A DNA stretch of 64,000 bases from NCBI RefSeq assembly GCF_001653795.1, contig NZ_CP011514.1, forward strand, positions 1,494,997-1,558,996, given 5' to 3'. The stretch is from Mitsuaria sp. 7. Lineage in GTDB: Bacteria > Pseudomonadota > Gammaproteobacteria > Burkholderiales > Burkholderiaceae_C. Below are positions 37,630-45,926 of the stretch, piece by piece. The notes beneath the pieces were generated by a model that searched no databases, was not told where the DNA came from, and saw only the letters and a program-made list of their open reading frames with translations. How positions within the stretch are numbered: the stretch's first letter is position 1; each line of letters opens with the position of its first letter. Both the position numbers and the translations under genes were made by a program.

Positions 37630-37789
37630 GCTCCTGATCGGTGTCTTTGCGGCTTTTGTTTTCTACTTGATTTTCTTTGGCACGATCTTCTATATCGCCG
37701 GTCGACTGGGATACCTAGATACCGAGGAGGAAAAAGCCATCCGGCGTCGTAACAAGACGAGGGCCACTTCGACGGCAACTGAAGTGTGA
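37619..37789 (+). CDS. Single-pass small membrane protein, unknown
   Basis: 56 aa. The ATG at 37619 follows GGAAGGGG at suitable spacing, and overlaps the end of the preceding membrane gene by 11 bases. One long hydrophobic helix (about 5-30, ending AGRLGYL), then a basic cytoplasmic tail (AIRRRNKTR). Codon use is AT-richer, like its partner. Confidence 0.6.
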   Translation: MLSELLIGVFAAFVFYLIFFGTIFYIAGRLGYLDTEEEKAIRRRNKTRATSTATEV

Positions 37790-37858
37790 GTTCCGCAGAG
37801 GATCCATGTGGAAAGACACTAGCCGACACCGCAAACCGTCGCGCTAGCATCGCGCGCC

Positions 37859-38524
37859 ATGCGGATCCTCCTCGTCGAAGACGAAAAGCCCCTGGCCGAC
37901 TGGCTGGTGAAGGCGCTTGGCCAGAACGACTTCGTGGTCGACTGGATCGACGATGGCCGGCTGGTGATGAACCAGCTCGCCGCCACCCGCTACGACGCGA
38001 TGATCCTGGACCTCGGGCTGCCCGGCCTGGGCGGCCACGAGGTGCTGGCCCGGCTGCGCGATGCCGATTCGCGGGTGCCCGTGCTGGTGCTCACCGCACG
38101 CGACTCGCTGATGGAACGCGTCAGCACGCTGCACGAGGGCGCCGACGACTTCCTCGCCAAACCCTTCGAGCTGCAGGAACTCGAAGCCCGGCTGGTCGCG
38201 CTCATCCGCCGCTCCCGCGGCCGCGACCAGCCCCGCTTCGCCTGCGGCCCGCTGGTCTACGACGCGGCGTCCAAGCTCTTCACGCTGGACCGCGAACCGC
38301 TGGCGCTCTCGCCGCGCGAGCACGCGGTCCTGCGCACGCTGATCCAGCACAGCGGCGAGCCCCTGTCCAAGCAGGAGATCCTCGAGCGTCTGTTCTCCGA
38401 CGAGCAGGACGTCCGGCCCGAAGCCGTCGAGGTCCTCGTCCACCGGCTGCGCCGCCGCATCGAGTCCGGCAAGGTCCGCATCACCACGCTGCGCGGCCTG
38501 GGCTACGTGCTGGAAGCGGCATGA
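37859..38524 (+). CDS. OmpR-family response regulator (TctD-like)
   Basis: 221 aa. Receiver domain with acidic pair VEDE, phospho-acceptor Asp in AMILDLGLPG (about residue 51) and Lys in LAKPFE; the C-terminal winged helix ends in RRRIESGKVRITTLRGLGYVLE. It is followed with a 4-base overlap by a sensor kinase and then by tctC and a porin, the same neighbourhood as TctD, which controls tricarboxylate uptake. No Shine-Dalgarno is apparent before the ATG. Confidence 0.9.
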   Translation: MRILLVEDEKPLADWLVKALGQNDFVVDWIDDGRLVMNQLAATRYDAMILDLGLPGLGGHEVLARLRDADSRVPVLVLTARDSLMERVSTLHEGADDFLAKPFELQELEARLVALIRRSRGRDQPRFACGPLVYDAASKLFTLDREPLALSPREHAVLRTLIQHSGEPLSKQEILERLFSDEQDVRPEAVEVLVHRLRRRIESGKVRITTLRGLGYVLEAA

Positions 38525-40068
38525 GCATCGCGGCCCCAGGGGCGTCCGCGGCGACCGACGCGTCGGGTGCCCCGGGGGCCTCGCGAACTCCCGCCATGCA
38601 TGGCCTCGGCCTTCGCTGGCCCTCCTTGCCGACCCGCTGGCATCGTTTCAGCGTCCGCCGCACGCTTCTTGCGCTGGTGTTGCCGGTGATGCTGGCCGCC
38701 GTCGGCATCGAGCTGGCGCTGACCTGGGGCACCGCGCTGCAGGCTGCGAATTCCGCCTATGACCGCTCGCTGCTGGGCGCCATCAAGGCCATCGACAGCA
38801 ACGTGTCGACCGAGACCGGCGGCCTGTCCGTCGAGATGCCATATCGGCTGCTGGAGTTCTTCGAGCTCACCGCCAGCGGCCAGGTCTTCTTCCGCGTCAG
38901 CACCGAGGACGGTCTCGTCGAGATCGGCAACGCCGGCCTGCCGCTGCCGGGACAGCCGCTGAAGACCGGCGTGCCGCGCTTCATCGATGCCGAGTACTTC
39001 GGCGCCCCGGTCCGCGTGGGCGCCTGGGCCCGCGAGCTCGATCCCGAACGCCCCGGGCGGCGTCTGGTCATCCAGGTGGCCGAGAGCACCAATTCGCGCA
39101 ATGCGTTCTCGCGTGCGCTGCTGATGCAGGCGATGTGGCGCGACCTGCTGACCGTGTCCATCGTCGCGGGCACGCTGGCGCTGGTGATCGGCTGGGCGCT
39201 GCGTCCGCTGGACCGGCTGCGGCGCGAAGTCGAGGCGCGCGCCGACGACGACTTGTCGCCCGTCGACGAGACGGAGGTGCCCGCCGACGCCGCGCCGCTG
39301 GTGCGCGCGATCAACCACCACCTCGCCCGGCAGCGCGAGCTGATCGACGGCCGCCGGCGTTTCGTCGACGACGCCTCGCACCAACTGCGCACGCCGCTGG
39401 CGACCTTGGCGACGATGGTGGGCTACGCACGCCGGGAGCGCGACCCGGCACTGCTCACCGAGGCGCTGACCGCGCTCAAGGGCCAGATCGACGACACCGT
39501 GCGGCGCACCAACCAGATGCTGGCGCTGGCGCGCGCCGATACCGCGCCCGTGGCGATGACGCCGCTGGCGCTGGACCGCCTGGCCGATCGATGCGCGCGG
39601 GAGTCCTGGCCGCTCGCGCGGGAGCAGGGCATCGACCTCGGCTTCGATCACGCGGGCGGCGACATCATCGTGCTGGGCCACGAAGGCCAGTTGCGCGAGG
39701 CGCTGCTGAACCTGCTGCACAACGCGCTGCGCTACACGCCGCGCGGCGGCGTGGTGACGCTGCAGGTCGGGGTGGATCGCAGCCACGGCGACACCGCCGT
39801 GATCCGCGTCGTCGACGACGGCCCCGGCATTCCCGCCGATGAGCGGCCCCGCGCGGGCGAGCGCTTCTTCCGCGGCAGCAATGTCGACCTGCCGGGCTCG
39901 GGCCTGGGCCTGGCGATCGTGCGGGCGATCGTCCGCCGTCACTTCGGCGAGATGGAGGTCGCCGCGGCGCGCCTCGACGCCGACGGGCTGGAGCGTGGTA
40001 CCACCGTCACGCTGCGGCTGCCGCTGCGGGTCCCGACGGAAATTCCTTCCCCGCTGAAAGCCGGCTGA
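38521..40068 (+). CDS. Sensor histidine kinase (TctE-like)
   Basis: 515 aa. The ATG at 38521 overlaps the response-regulator stop; the longer open frame upstream is a shadow. An Ala/Pro-rich N-terminus of about 40 residues, membrane helix (about 47-68), a periplasmic 2CSK_N-type sensor domain (AIDSNVSTETGGLSVEMPYRLLEFFE), second helix (about 202-222), HAMP-like linker, the H-box FVDDASHQLRTPLATL with the phosphorylated His, then N box (LLNLLHNALRYTP) and G boxes (DDGPGIPADE, GSGLGLAIV). It probably senses a carboxylate in the periplasm and signals to the paired TctD-like regulator. Confidence 0.9.
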   Translation: MSIAAPGASAATDASGAPGASRTPAMHGLGLRWPSLPTRWHRFSVRRTLLALVLPVMLAAVGIELALTWGTALQAANSAYDRSLLGAIKAIDSNVSTETGGLSVEMPYRLLEFFELTASGQVFFRVSTEDGLVEIGNAGLPLPGQPLKTGVPRFIDAEYFGAPVRVGAWARELDPERPGRRLVIQVAESTNSRNAFSRALLMQAMWRDLLTVSIVAGTLALVIGWALRPLDRLRREVEARADDDLSPVDETEVPADAAPLVRAINHHLARQRELIDGRRRFVDDASHQLRTPLATLATMVGYARRERDPALLTEALTALKGQIDDTVRRTNQMLALARADTAPVAMTPLALDRLADRCARESWPLAREQGIDLGFDHAGGDIIVLGHEGQLREALLNLLHNALRYTPRGGVVTLQVGVDRSHGDTAVIRVVDDGPGIPADERPRAGERFFRGSNVDLPGSGLGLAIVRAIVRRHFGEMEVAAARLDADGLERGTTVTLRLPLRVPTEIPSPLKAG

Positions 40069-40194
40069 AAGCGCCGCTTTCCTAGAGTCGCGGCAAGCAG
40101 GTGGCGGGCGACCGCGCGGGCCTGCCGACGAAGCGCCACGGGGCGCGATCGGCGGCGGCCGGCGGCGACACAGATCACCGCGAGGAGACAAGAC

Positions 40195-41313
40195 ATGGAA
40201 TCGATCTCGACCTTTCGGGCGGGTTGGCGTTCGGCTGTCCGGACAGGGGCGGCGCGGATCCGGGCCACCCGGCCTTGCGCGGCGGCCCTCATCGCGACCG
40301 TCTGGCTGGGCGTGCTCCCCGGTGCGTGGGCGCAGCCGGGCCGCAATGCCTCGACACCCGCGATGCCACCAGTGATTGCGCCCGCGACGGCCTCGTTGCC
40401 CGGCGGCGACGCCGCGCCCGAATGCATCGCCCCGGCCAAGCCCGGCGGCGGCTTCGACCAGAGCTGCAAGCTCGCGCAGGCTGCGTTCCAGCAGGCGGGC
40501 CTGACGACGACGCCGATGCGCATCAGCTACATGCCGGGCGGCGTCGGCGCGATCGCCTTCGACCAGATCGTCACGCGCCGCCCCGCCGAGCCGCGCACGC
40601 TGGTGGCCTTCTCCAGCGGCTCGCTGCTGAACCTCTCGCACGGCCGCTTCGGCAAGCGCAGCGTCGACGACGTGCGCTGGGTCGCCGCCGTCGGCGTCGA
40701 CTACGGCGTGGTCCTGGTCGGCCGGCAGGCGCCGTGGAAGACGCTGCCCGAACTGCTGGTCGCGCTCAAGGCGGATCCCAACCGGATCAGCTTCGCCGCC
40801 GGCGGCACCATCGGCAGCCAGGACTGGGTCAAGTCGGCGCTGGTCGCCGGGGCCGGCGGCGTGGACCACAAGGCGATGCGTTTCGTCGCCTTCGAAGGCG
40901 GCGGCGAGGCCATCGCCGCGCTCAAGGGCGGCCACGTCCAGGTCTACATGGGCGACGCCTCGGAGGTCTTCGACAAGCTCGGCCCGAACAGCCCGTTCCG
41001 TGCGCTGGCGGTGCTCTCCGACCAGCGACTGCCCGGACCGCTGTCCGGCGTGCCGACGGCGCGCGAGCAGGGCGTCGACATCGTGTGGCCCGCGATCCGC
41101 GGTTTCTATGTCGGACCGAAGGTGTCCGACGGCGACGTCGCCGCGTGGACCGCCACCTTCGAGCGCCTGATGGCCGCGCCGGCCTTCGGCGAGGTCCGCG
41201 CGCGACACGGCCTGTTCCCGCTCGCACTCACCGGTGCGGCGCTGCGCGCGGTCATCGACCGTCAGAACCGCGAGTACGTCGAACTCGCCACGCGCTTCGG
41301 CCTCAGACGCTGA
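40195..41313 (+). CDS. Tripartite tricarboxylate transporter substrate-binding protein (TctC-like)
   Basis: 372 aa. GAGGAGA precedes the ATG. The signal peptide ends about residue 46 (GAWAQ), later than usual. The motif ECIAPAKPGGGFDQSCKLAQAAFQQAG and the region RISYMPGGVGAIAFDQI are those of periplasmic TctC/Bug proteins that bind citrate or related carboxylates. The membrane subunits TctB and TctA, which normally follow, are absent here; a porin gene follows instead, 137 bases on. Control by the adjacent TctD/TctE-like pair is likely. Confidence 0.88.
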   Translation: MESISTFRAGWRSAVRTGAARIRATRPCAAALIATVWLGVLPGAWAQPGRNASTPAMPPVIAPATASLPGGDAAPECIAPAKPGGGFDQSCKLAQAAFQQAGLTTTPMRISYMPGGVGAIAFDQIVTRRPAEPRTLVAFSSGSLLNLSHGRFGKRSVDDVRWVAAVGVDYGVVLVGRQAPWKTLPELLVALKADPNRISFAAGGTIGSQDWVKSALVAGAGGVDHKAMRFVAFEGGGEAIAALKGGHVQVYMGDASEVFDKLGPNSPFRALAVLSDQRLPGPLSGVPTAREQGVDIVWPAIRGFYVGPKVSDGDVAAWTATFERLMAAPAFGEVRARHGLFPLALTGAALRAVIDRQNREYVELATRFGLRR

Positions 41314-41450
41314 GCGCGCCGACGAACCGGTCCCGCGTCCGCTTCCGTTCCCGCTTCCCGCTCATCCGACTCACCGAACCGCGGTCCTCGACCAGGAGGA
41401 CCGCGGGAGCCCCTGCGCCCGGATTTTTCAACCACAACAAGGAGACTCCC

Positions 41451-42584
41451 TTGACACCCTCCCGCCACACCGCGATCCGACAGACCACGATCCGACAGAC
41501 CACGACCCGACAGACCACGACCCGACTGAACACCCTGTGCGCCGCCGGCCTGCTGGCCCTGTGCGCCGCGCCGTCCGCCTTCGCGCAGAGCAGCGTCACC
41601 GTCTATGGCATCGCCGACGTCCTGCTGGAATACCGCGACCACATGAACGCCGCCGGCGACCACCGGTTCGGCGTGACTTCGGGCGGCATGAACACTTCGC
41701 GCTGGGGCCTGCGCGGCGCCGAGGACCTCGGCGGCGGCCTGAAGGCCGTGTTCCAGCTCGAGGCCGAGGTCGCCTTCGACACCGGCATGGCCGGCTCGTC
41801 GTACTGGGGCCGCCAGGCCAACGTCGGGCTGGAGGGCGACTTCGGCCGCGTCGTCGCCGGACGCTCGTACACGACCACCTACGACTTCCTGCTGCCCTTC
41901 GACCCGATGGGCTACGCGCCGTTCTATTCGTGGGCCACCTCCGGCGGCCAGATCGCGACGCTGCCGCGCAAGGACGGGATGATCACGGGCATGTCCAACC
42001 TGATCAAGTACCAGGGAACCTTCGGCCCGGTGAAGGTCGGCGCGACCTACGCGCTGGGCGAGGTGACGGGCTCCGACTCGGCGGGCCGCTTCTTCGCACT
42101 GGCGGGCGCGTACACGGCGGGACCGTTCTCGGCGACGCTGGTCGTGGACCAGCGCAACGGCGCGACCATCGCCGCCAACGGCCGCTACGACAAGGAGAAG
42201 GCGCTGCACTGGGCCGCCTCCTACGACTGGAAGCCGGTCAAGCTGTTCCTGGCGCAGCGCGTCTACAAGAAGGAGTTGGCCGTCGGCGGCGCGGACGCGA
42301 AGAGCACGATGACCTGGCTGGGCGCGACCTGGCAGGCGACGCCCGCGCTGAGCATCACGCCGGCCGTGTACTTCCAGAACATCTCCAGCGGCGCCAGCGG
42401 TACCGACGATCCCAAGCTCTACGCCTTGCGCGCCAAGTACGAGCTGTCCAAGCGCACCAGCCTCTACGCGGTCACCTCGACGGCGAAGTCCGGCAGCGGC
42501 GGCCTGGTCAGCGTCTCGCGCGACGACAACGGCTTCGCGGACTCTCAGTCCAGCGTCGGCGTGGGCATTCAGCACCGGTTCTGA
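41451..42584 (+). CDS. Gram-negative porin (Porin_4/OmpC-like), TTG start
   Basis: 377 aa. AAGGAG lies 7 bases before a TTG at 41451, and no ATG or GTG exists between it and the signal peptide, so TTG is the start. The signal sequence (LNTLCAAGLLALCAAPSAFAQ) is preceded by an unusual N-terminus made of IRQTT/TRQTT repeats. The mature part starts SSVTVYGIADVLLEY and ends VGVGIQHRF, the beta-barrel ends typical of Burkholderiales trimeric porins. As the gene follows tctC it probably supplies outer-membrane passage for the same carboxylates. Confidence 0.88.
   Translation: MTPSRHTAIRQTTIRQTTTRQTTTRLNTLCAAGLLALCAAPSAFAQSSVTVYGIADVLLEYRDHMNAAGDHRFGVTSGGMNTSRWGLRGAEDLGGGLKAVFQLEAEVAFDTGMAGSSYWGRQANVGLEGDFGRVVAGRSYTTTYDFLLPFDPMGYAPFYSWATSGGQIATLPRKDGMITGMSNLIKYQGTFGPVKVGATYALGEVTGSDSAGRFFALAGAYTAGPFSATLVVDQRNGATIAANGRYDKEKALHWAASYDWKPVKLFLAQRVYKKELAVGGADAKSTMTWLGATWQATPALSITPAVYFQNISSGASGTDDPKLYALRAKYELSKRTSLYAVTSTAKSGSGGLVSVSRDDNGFADSQSSVGVGIQHRF
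41475..41527 (+). repeat. 15-base tandem repeat in the porin signal-peptide region
   Basis: About 3.5 units of 15 bases (ATCCGACAGACCACG, the third with ACCCG), each coding five residues IRQTT or TRQTT. The unit length is a multiple of three, so slippage changes the length of the n-region without breaking the frame. Confidence 0.85.
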
Positions 42585-42609
42585 CCGGCCGGGTCCGCTC
42601 CCCGCGGCG

Positions 42610-43269
42610 TCAGCCCGCCGCGGGCGTGTCCGGCACGACGATGGATTCCCCGATCGCGTAGAACTGGCCGCCCGCGATGTAGTGCAGCGTGCGCAGCTCG
42701 GGCGGCGCGGACTCGAAGTGCCAATGCCCGTCGCTGAACACGCGGGCATCGGCCCAGGCGGCGACCACCTCGCCGATGAACAGGTCGTAGATCCACTGGT
42801 TGCGGGGCTCGGGCAAGACCCGGCACACCAGCCACGCGGCGCAGCCGTTGACCAGCGGGACGGGACCCGCGGCGGTGTCGCCCGCGCCCGAAGCGCCACC
42901 TGCGTCGACGGGAAGCTCGACATCGATCAGCCTCGCCCCCGCGTGGGCGATCTTCTCCGGGTCCTGGTGCAGGCTGCGGTTGCCGAGCCGGTGCGTCAGC
43001 CCGGCCTGCGCGGCGGTCGGCACCTGCAGCACGAAGAAGCCGCTGGCTTCGACCAGTTCGCGGGTGCGCGTGGCCTTGTCGAGCACCACCGTCACCTTGG
43101 GCGGCAGGAAGTCCAGCGCGCAGGACCAGGCCGCGGCCATCGCGTTGCGTACGCCGCCGTGCGCGGCGGAGACCAGCACCGTCGGTCCGTGATTGAGGAG
43201 CCGGTAGGCCTTGTTCAGCGGGACCGGCGCGACGTGGTCGTTCAGGCGCTCATTCAGGGGCGTGTTCAT
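42610..43269 (-). CDS. Flavin reductase-like domain protein
   Basis: 219 aa from ATG 43269 (ATG at 43281 is an alternative; neither has a clear ribosome site). The fold of FMN-binding split-barrel flavin reductases is indicated by PTVLVSAAHGGVRNAMAAAWSCALDFLPPKVTVVLDKATRTRELVEASGFFVLQVPT, and by a C-terminal FIGEVVAAW strand. Family members reduce flavins for partner monooxygenases or act as flavoredoxins. No partner oxygenase is adjacent, so the role is open. Confidence 0.82.
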   Translation of the reverse strand: MNTPLNERLNDHVAPVPLNKAYRLLNHGPTVLVSAAHGGVRNAMAAAWSCALDFLPPKVTVVLDKATRTRELVEASGFFVLQVPTAAQAGLTHRLGNRSLHQDPEKIAHAGARLIDVELPVDAGGASGAGDTAAGPVPLVNGCAAWLVCRVLPEPRNQWIYDLFIGEVVAAWADARVFSDGHWHFESAPPELRTLHYIAGGQFYAIGESIVVPDTPAAG

Positions 43270-43319
43270 GGCGGCGACCATTGTGACGGCGGTCGCCGGA
43301 TCGTGCTTCAAGGCGGAGT

Positions 43320-45806
43320 TCAGACCGGCGCCGGCGGCGAGGTCTGGCCGGGCAGCAGGCCCTCGGCGCGCAGCCGCGACAGCACGGCGAAGAGCAGCTC
43401 GCTCTTGATGCCGTAGGCCGCGCGCGGCGAGTTCACGAAGCCCGACGCGTTGAGCACCAGGTTGGTCCCGTCCACGCCGTCGAGCTGCACGTTCGGCGCG
43501 GGCGTCGCCAGCACGCCGCCGTGCGCCTGGAAGGCTTCGAGCACCAGCGCCTTCACGCGGTCGGTGTCGGTGGCCAGCGGCATCGGCAGCTTGAACTGCA
43601 CCATGCCGAGCGACTCGCCGTAGGTCACGTTGCGCACGATCTTGGTGATGAACTCGGAGTTCGGCACGATGACCGTCGAGCGGTCGCCCATCTGGATCTC
43701 CGTGGCCCGCACGCTGATGCGGCGGATGTCGCCCTCGACGCCGGACAGCGAGACCCAGTCGCCCACCTTCACCGGCCGCTCGGCCAGCAGGATCAGGCCG
43801 GAGACGAAGTTCTGCACGATGGACTGCAAGCCGAAGCCGATGCCCACCGACAGCGCGCTGGCGACCCAGGCCACGCTCTGCAGGCTGAAGCCGACGGCGG
43901 TCAGCGCCGCGGCGATCGCGGCCACGGTGCCGACGTAGCCGAACAGCGTCGTGGTCGACGAGCGCATGCCGACGTCCATGCGCGTGGTCGGCATGTAGCG
44001 CTCGGACAGCCAGCCCTTGAGCAGTCTCACGGCGGCCAGCCCGACGAAGAGGACGGCCAGGGCCTGCAGCAGCTTGATCGGATTGAGCTCCAGCGTGCCG
44101 ATGGTGAGCCCGTCCTGCAGGCTGCCGGAGCGGCGCACCAGATCCATCGGTCCTTCGCCGTACGGCGCGAGCAGCAGCAGGAGCGCGAAGAAGGCGATCG
44201 ACACGCGGCAGACGGCGGACAGCAGCAGGGCGGTCTGCTCGCGCGTGCGCGGCGGGGCGGGGCCGTCGTCGCCGGAGGAGGCGGCGGTGCCAGGTCTTGC
44301 GCCCGCGTTGCCCTTGCCGTCGTTCTTCCCATCCCCCGGGGTTGCGACGGGCGAAGGGGCCAGCAAGGTCATGAAGAGGTCGTCGACCAGCACGGTCAGC
44401 AGGTAGGCGCCGCCCAGCACGATCAACCCCCACACCACCTGGTTCAGCACGAACATCGCCAGCGACACGAAGCCGGTGAGCAGCGCCAGGGAGGCACCGA
44501 CCAGCGTCAGCCACGAGGCGGCGCGCAGCACCGACAACCACAGCGGGCGGATCGTGAGCGCGGGATGCGCGCCCGTGCCGGCGTCGTCGGCGTCCGCCTT
44601 GTCCTCCGGCGCACCGGTGTGGCGCCGCAGCTGCGCGATGGCCAGGCCCAGCACCGCGACGAAGGTCAGCGACGCCAGCGTCTGCACGGCGCCGCTCGCG
44701 GCCACGCTCAGATCCAGGGTCGCCGCGGTCCGGGACGACAACCAGCCCAGCACGACGGCGGCCGCGAGCGTGCGCGGCAGCCAGGCCAGCCGCAGGGCGG
44801 CCGCGTCGGGCACCGGCAGCAGACGCCACGAGGGCTTGCGCGCCATCAGCAGCGCGGACCCGAGGCCGGCGATGAAGCCGCCGAACCAGACGATCATCTC
44901 GGCGGTGTCCAGCCATTGCGCGAGCGAGTCCGGACCGTCCGGCGCGCCCTCGACCAGGCTGGCCGTCAGGGTCAGCACCAGGCCGTGCGCGATCAGGCCG
45001 GGCCGCAGCGTGCGCAGGATCACCTCGCTGACCGCGAACAGCGATCGGCGCAGGCGCCCCGGCGGCAGGCGCGTCGCGCACAGGCGTGCGGTCAGGCGAC
45101 GGGCGCCCAGGCACAGGAGCAGCCACGCCGCCACCGCGGCGACGAAGGTGATCCAGGCGGTGGTCGGCACCGTGGTCCACAGCGCACCGAGTTCAACCCC
45201 GAATACGCGGGCGCGTTCGACGTCCGCCGCGCCGTCGGTGCGCAGCGAGCGCCAGAAGCCCGACTGCAGGAACGACGGCACGCGCTCGCCGAGCCGCGCG
45301 CTCAACTGCAGCCGCTGCGCGGCTGTCGCATGGCGCAGCGTGCCCTCGGCCTGACCCTTCAGGTCGTTCGCCACCTTGATCTGCCCGTCGATCGTGGCGA
45401 CCTCGCGACCCAGCTGCGCACGCAACTGCGCCACTTCAGGCGTCTCCTTGACATCGGCCTGCGGCGCGCCGAGCTGCGCCAGCCGGTTCTTGGCATCGTC
45501 CAGCCTCGGCTGCAGGGCGGAGACCGCCTGGTCGAGTCGGGACTGCACCCGCTCGACCTTGTCCTTGATGCCGCCCAGGTCCTCGGTCGTCAATTCCTTG
45601 CCCGGCTTGGGCTGGGTCGCCTTGAGTTCCGTGCGGGCGGCGTCGAGCAGTTTCGCTGGGTCGGTCGACTCCGGCGCCGGGTCTTGCGCGTGGGCGGGCA
45701 GCGCCGCGAACGCCGTGAATGCCGGGATGGCCGCCGCGGCGACGCACAGCAGCCAGGTCGCGAAGATCCGCGACACGCCCACGGTCAGGTCCTTGATCCG
45801 TCGCAT
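43320..45806 (-). CDS. DUF3772/mechanosensitive ion channel family protein (MscK-like)
   Basis: 828 aa. Signal peptide (about 1-40), a periplasmic coiled-coil DUF3772-type region (about 45-170), about ten membrane helices, a hydrophilic Gly/Asp-rich loop (about 480-515), and the MscS core near the C-terminus: the pore helix region SVGIGFGLQSIVQNFVSGLILLAERPVKVGDWV, then the beta domain (ISVRATEIQMGDRSTVIVPNSEFI). It would open under membrane tension to release osmolytes. Both signal peptide and length fit the large, multi-helix MscK/YbiO-like class. Confidence 0.9.
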   Translation of the reverse strand: MRRIKDLTVGVSRIFATWLLCVAAAAIPAFTAFAALPAHAQDPAPESTDPAKLLDAARTELKATQPKPGKELTTEDLGGIKDKVERVQSRLDQAVSALQPRLDDAKNRLAQLGAPQADVKETPEVAQLRAQLGREVATIDGQIKVANDLKGQAEGTLRHATAAQRLQLSARLGERVPSFLQSGFWRSLRTDGAADVERARVFGVELGALWTTVPTTAWITFVAAVAAWLLLCLGARRLTARLCATRLPPGRLRRSLFAVSEVILRTLRPGLIAHGLVLTLTASLVEGAPDGPDSLAQWLDTAEMIVWFGGFIAGLGSALLMARKPSWRLLPVPDAAALRLAWLPRTLAAAVVLGWLSSRTAATLDLSVAASGAVQTLASLTFVAVLGLAIAQLRRHTGAPEDKADADDAGTGAHPALTIRPLWLSVLRAASWLTLVGASLALLTGFVSLAMFVLNQVVWGLIVLGGAYLLTVLVDDLFMTLLAPSPVATPGDGKNDGKGNAGARPGTAASSGDDGPAPPRTREQTALLLSAVCRVSIAFFALLLLLAPYGEGPMDLVRRSGSLQDGLTIGTLELNPIKLLQALAVLFVGLAAVRLLKGWLSERYMPTTRMDVGMRSSTTTLFGYVGTVAAIAAALTAVGFSLQSVAWVASALSVGIGFGLQSIVQNFVSGLILLAERPVKVGDWVSLSGVEGDIRRISVRATEIQMGDRSTVIVPNSEFITKIVRNVTYGESLGMVQFKLPMPLATDTDRVKALVLEAFQAHGGVLATPAPNVQLDGVDGTNLVLNASGFVNSPRAAYGIKSELLFAVLSRLRAEGLLPGQTSPPAPV

Positions 45807-45926
45807 CTTGAGTCGTGCGTGAGTCGTCAGTGAAGGTGCGCCAGGAGGGCAATCCGTCTGCCCGGTTGAACGTTTCGCTACATCGCATGAAAAACCCGGG
45901 AGGGCGGACGATCGTCAAGGAGGAGG

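Noticed and set aside
38503..41208. 901-codon minus-strand frame
   Set aside because: Antisense to the sensor kinase and TctC genes; no protein family features.
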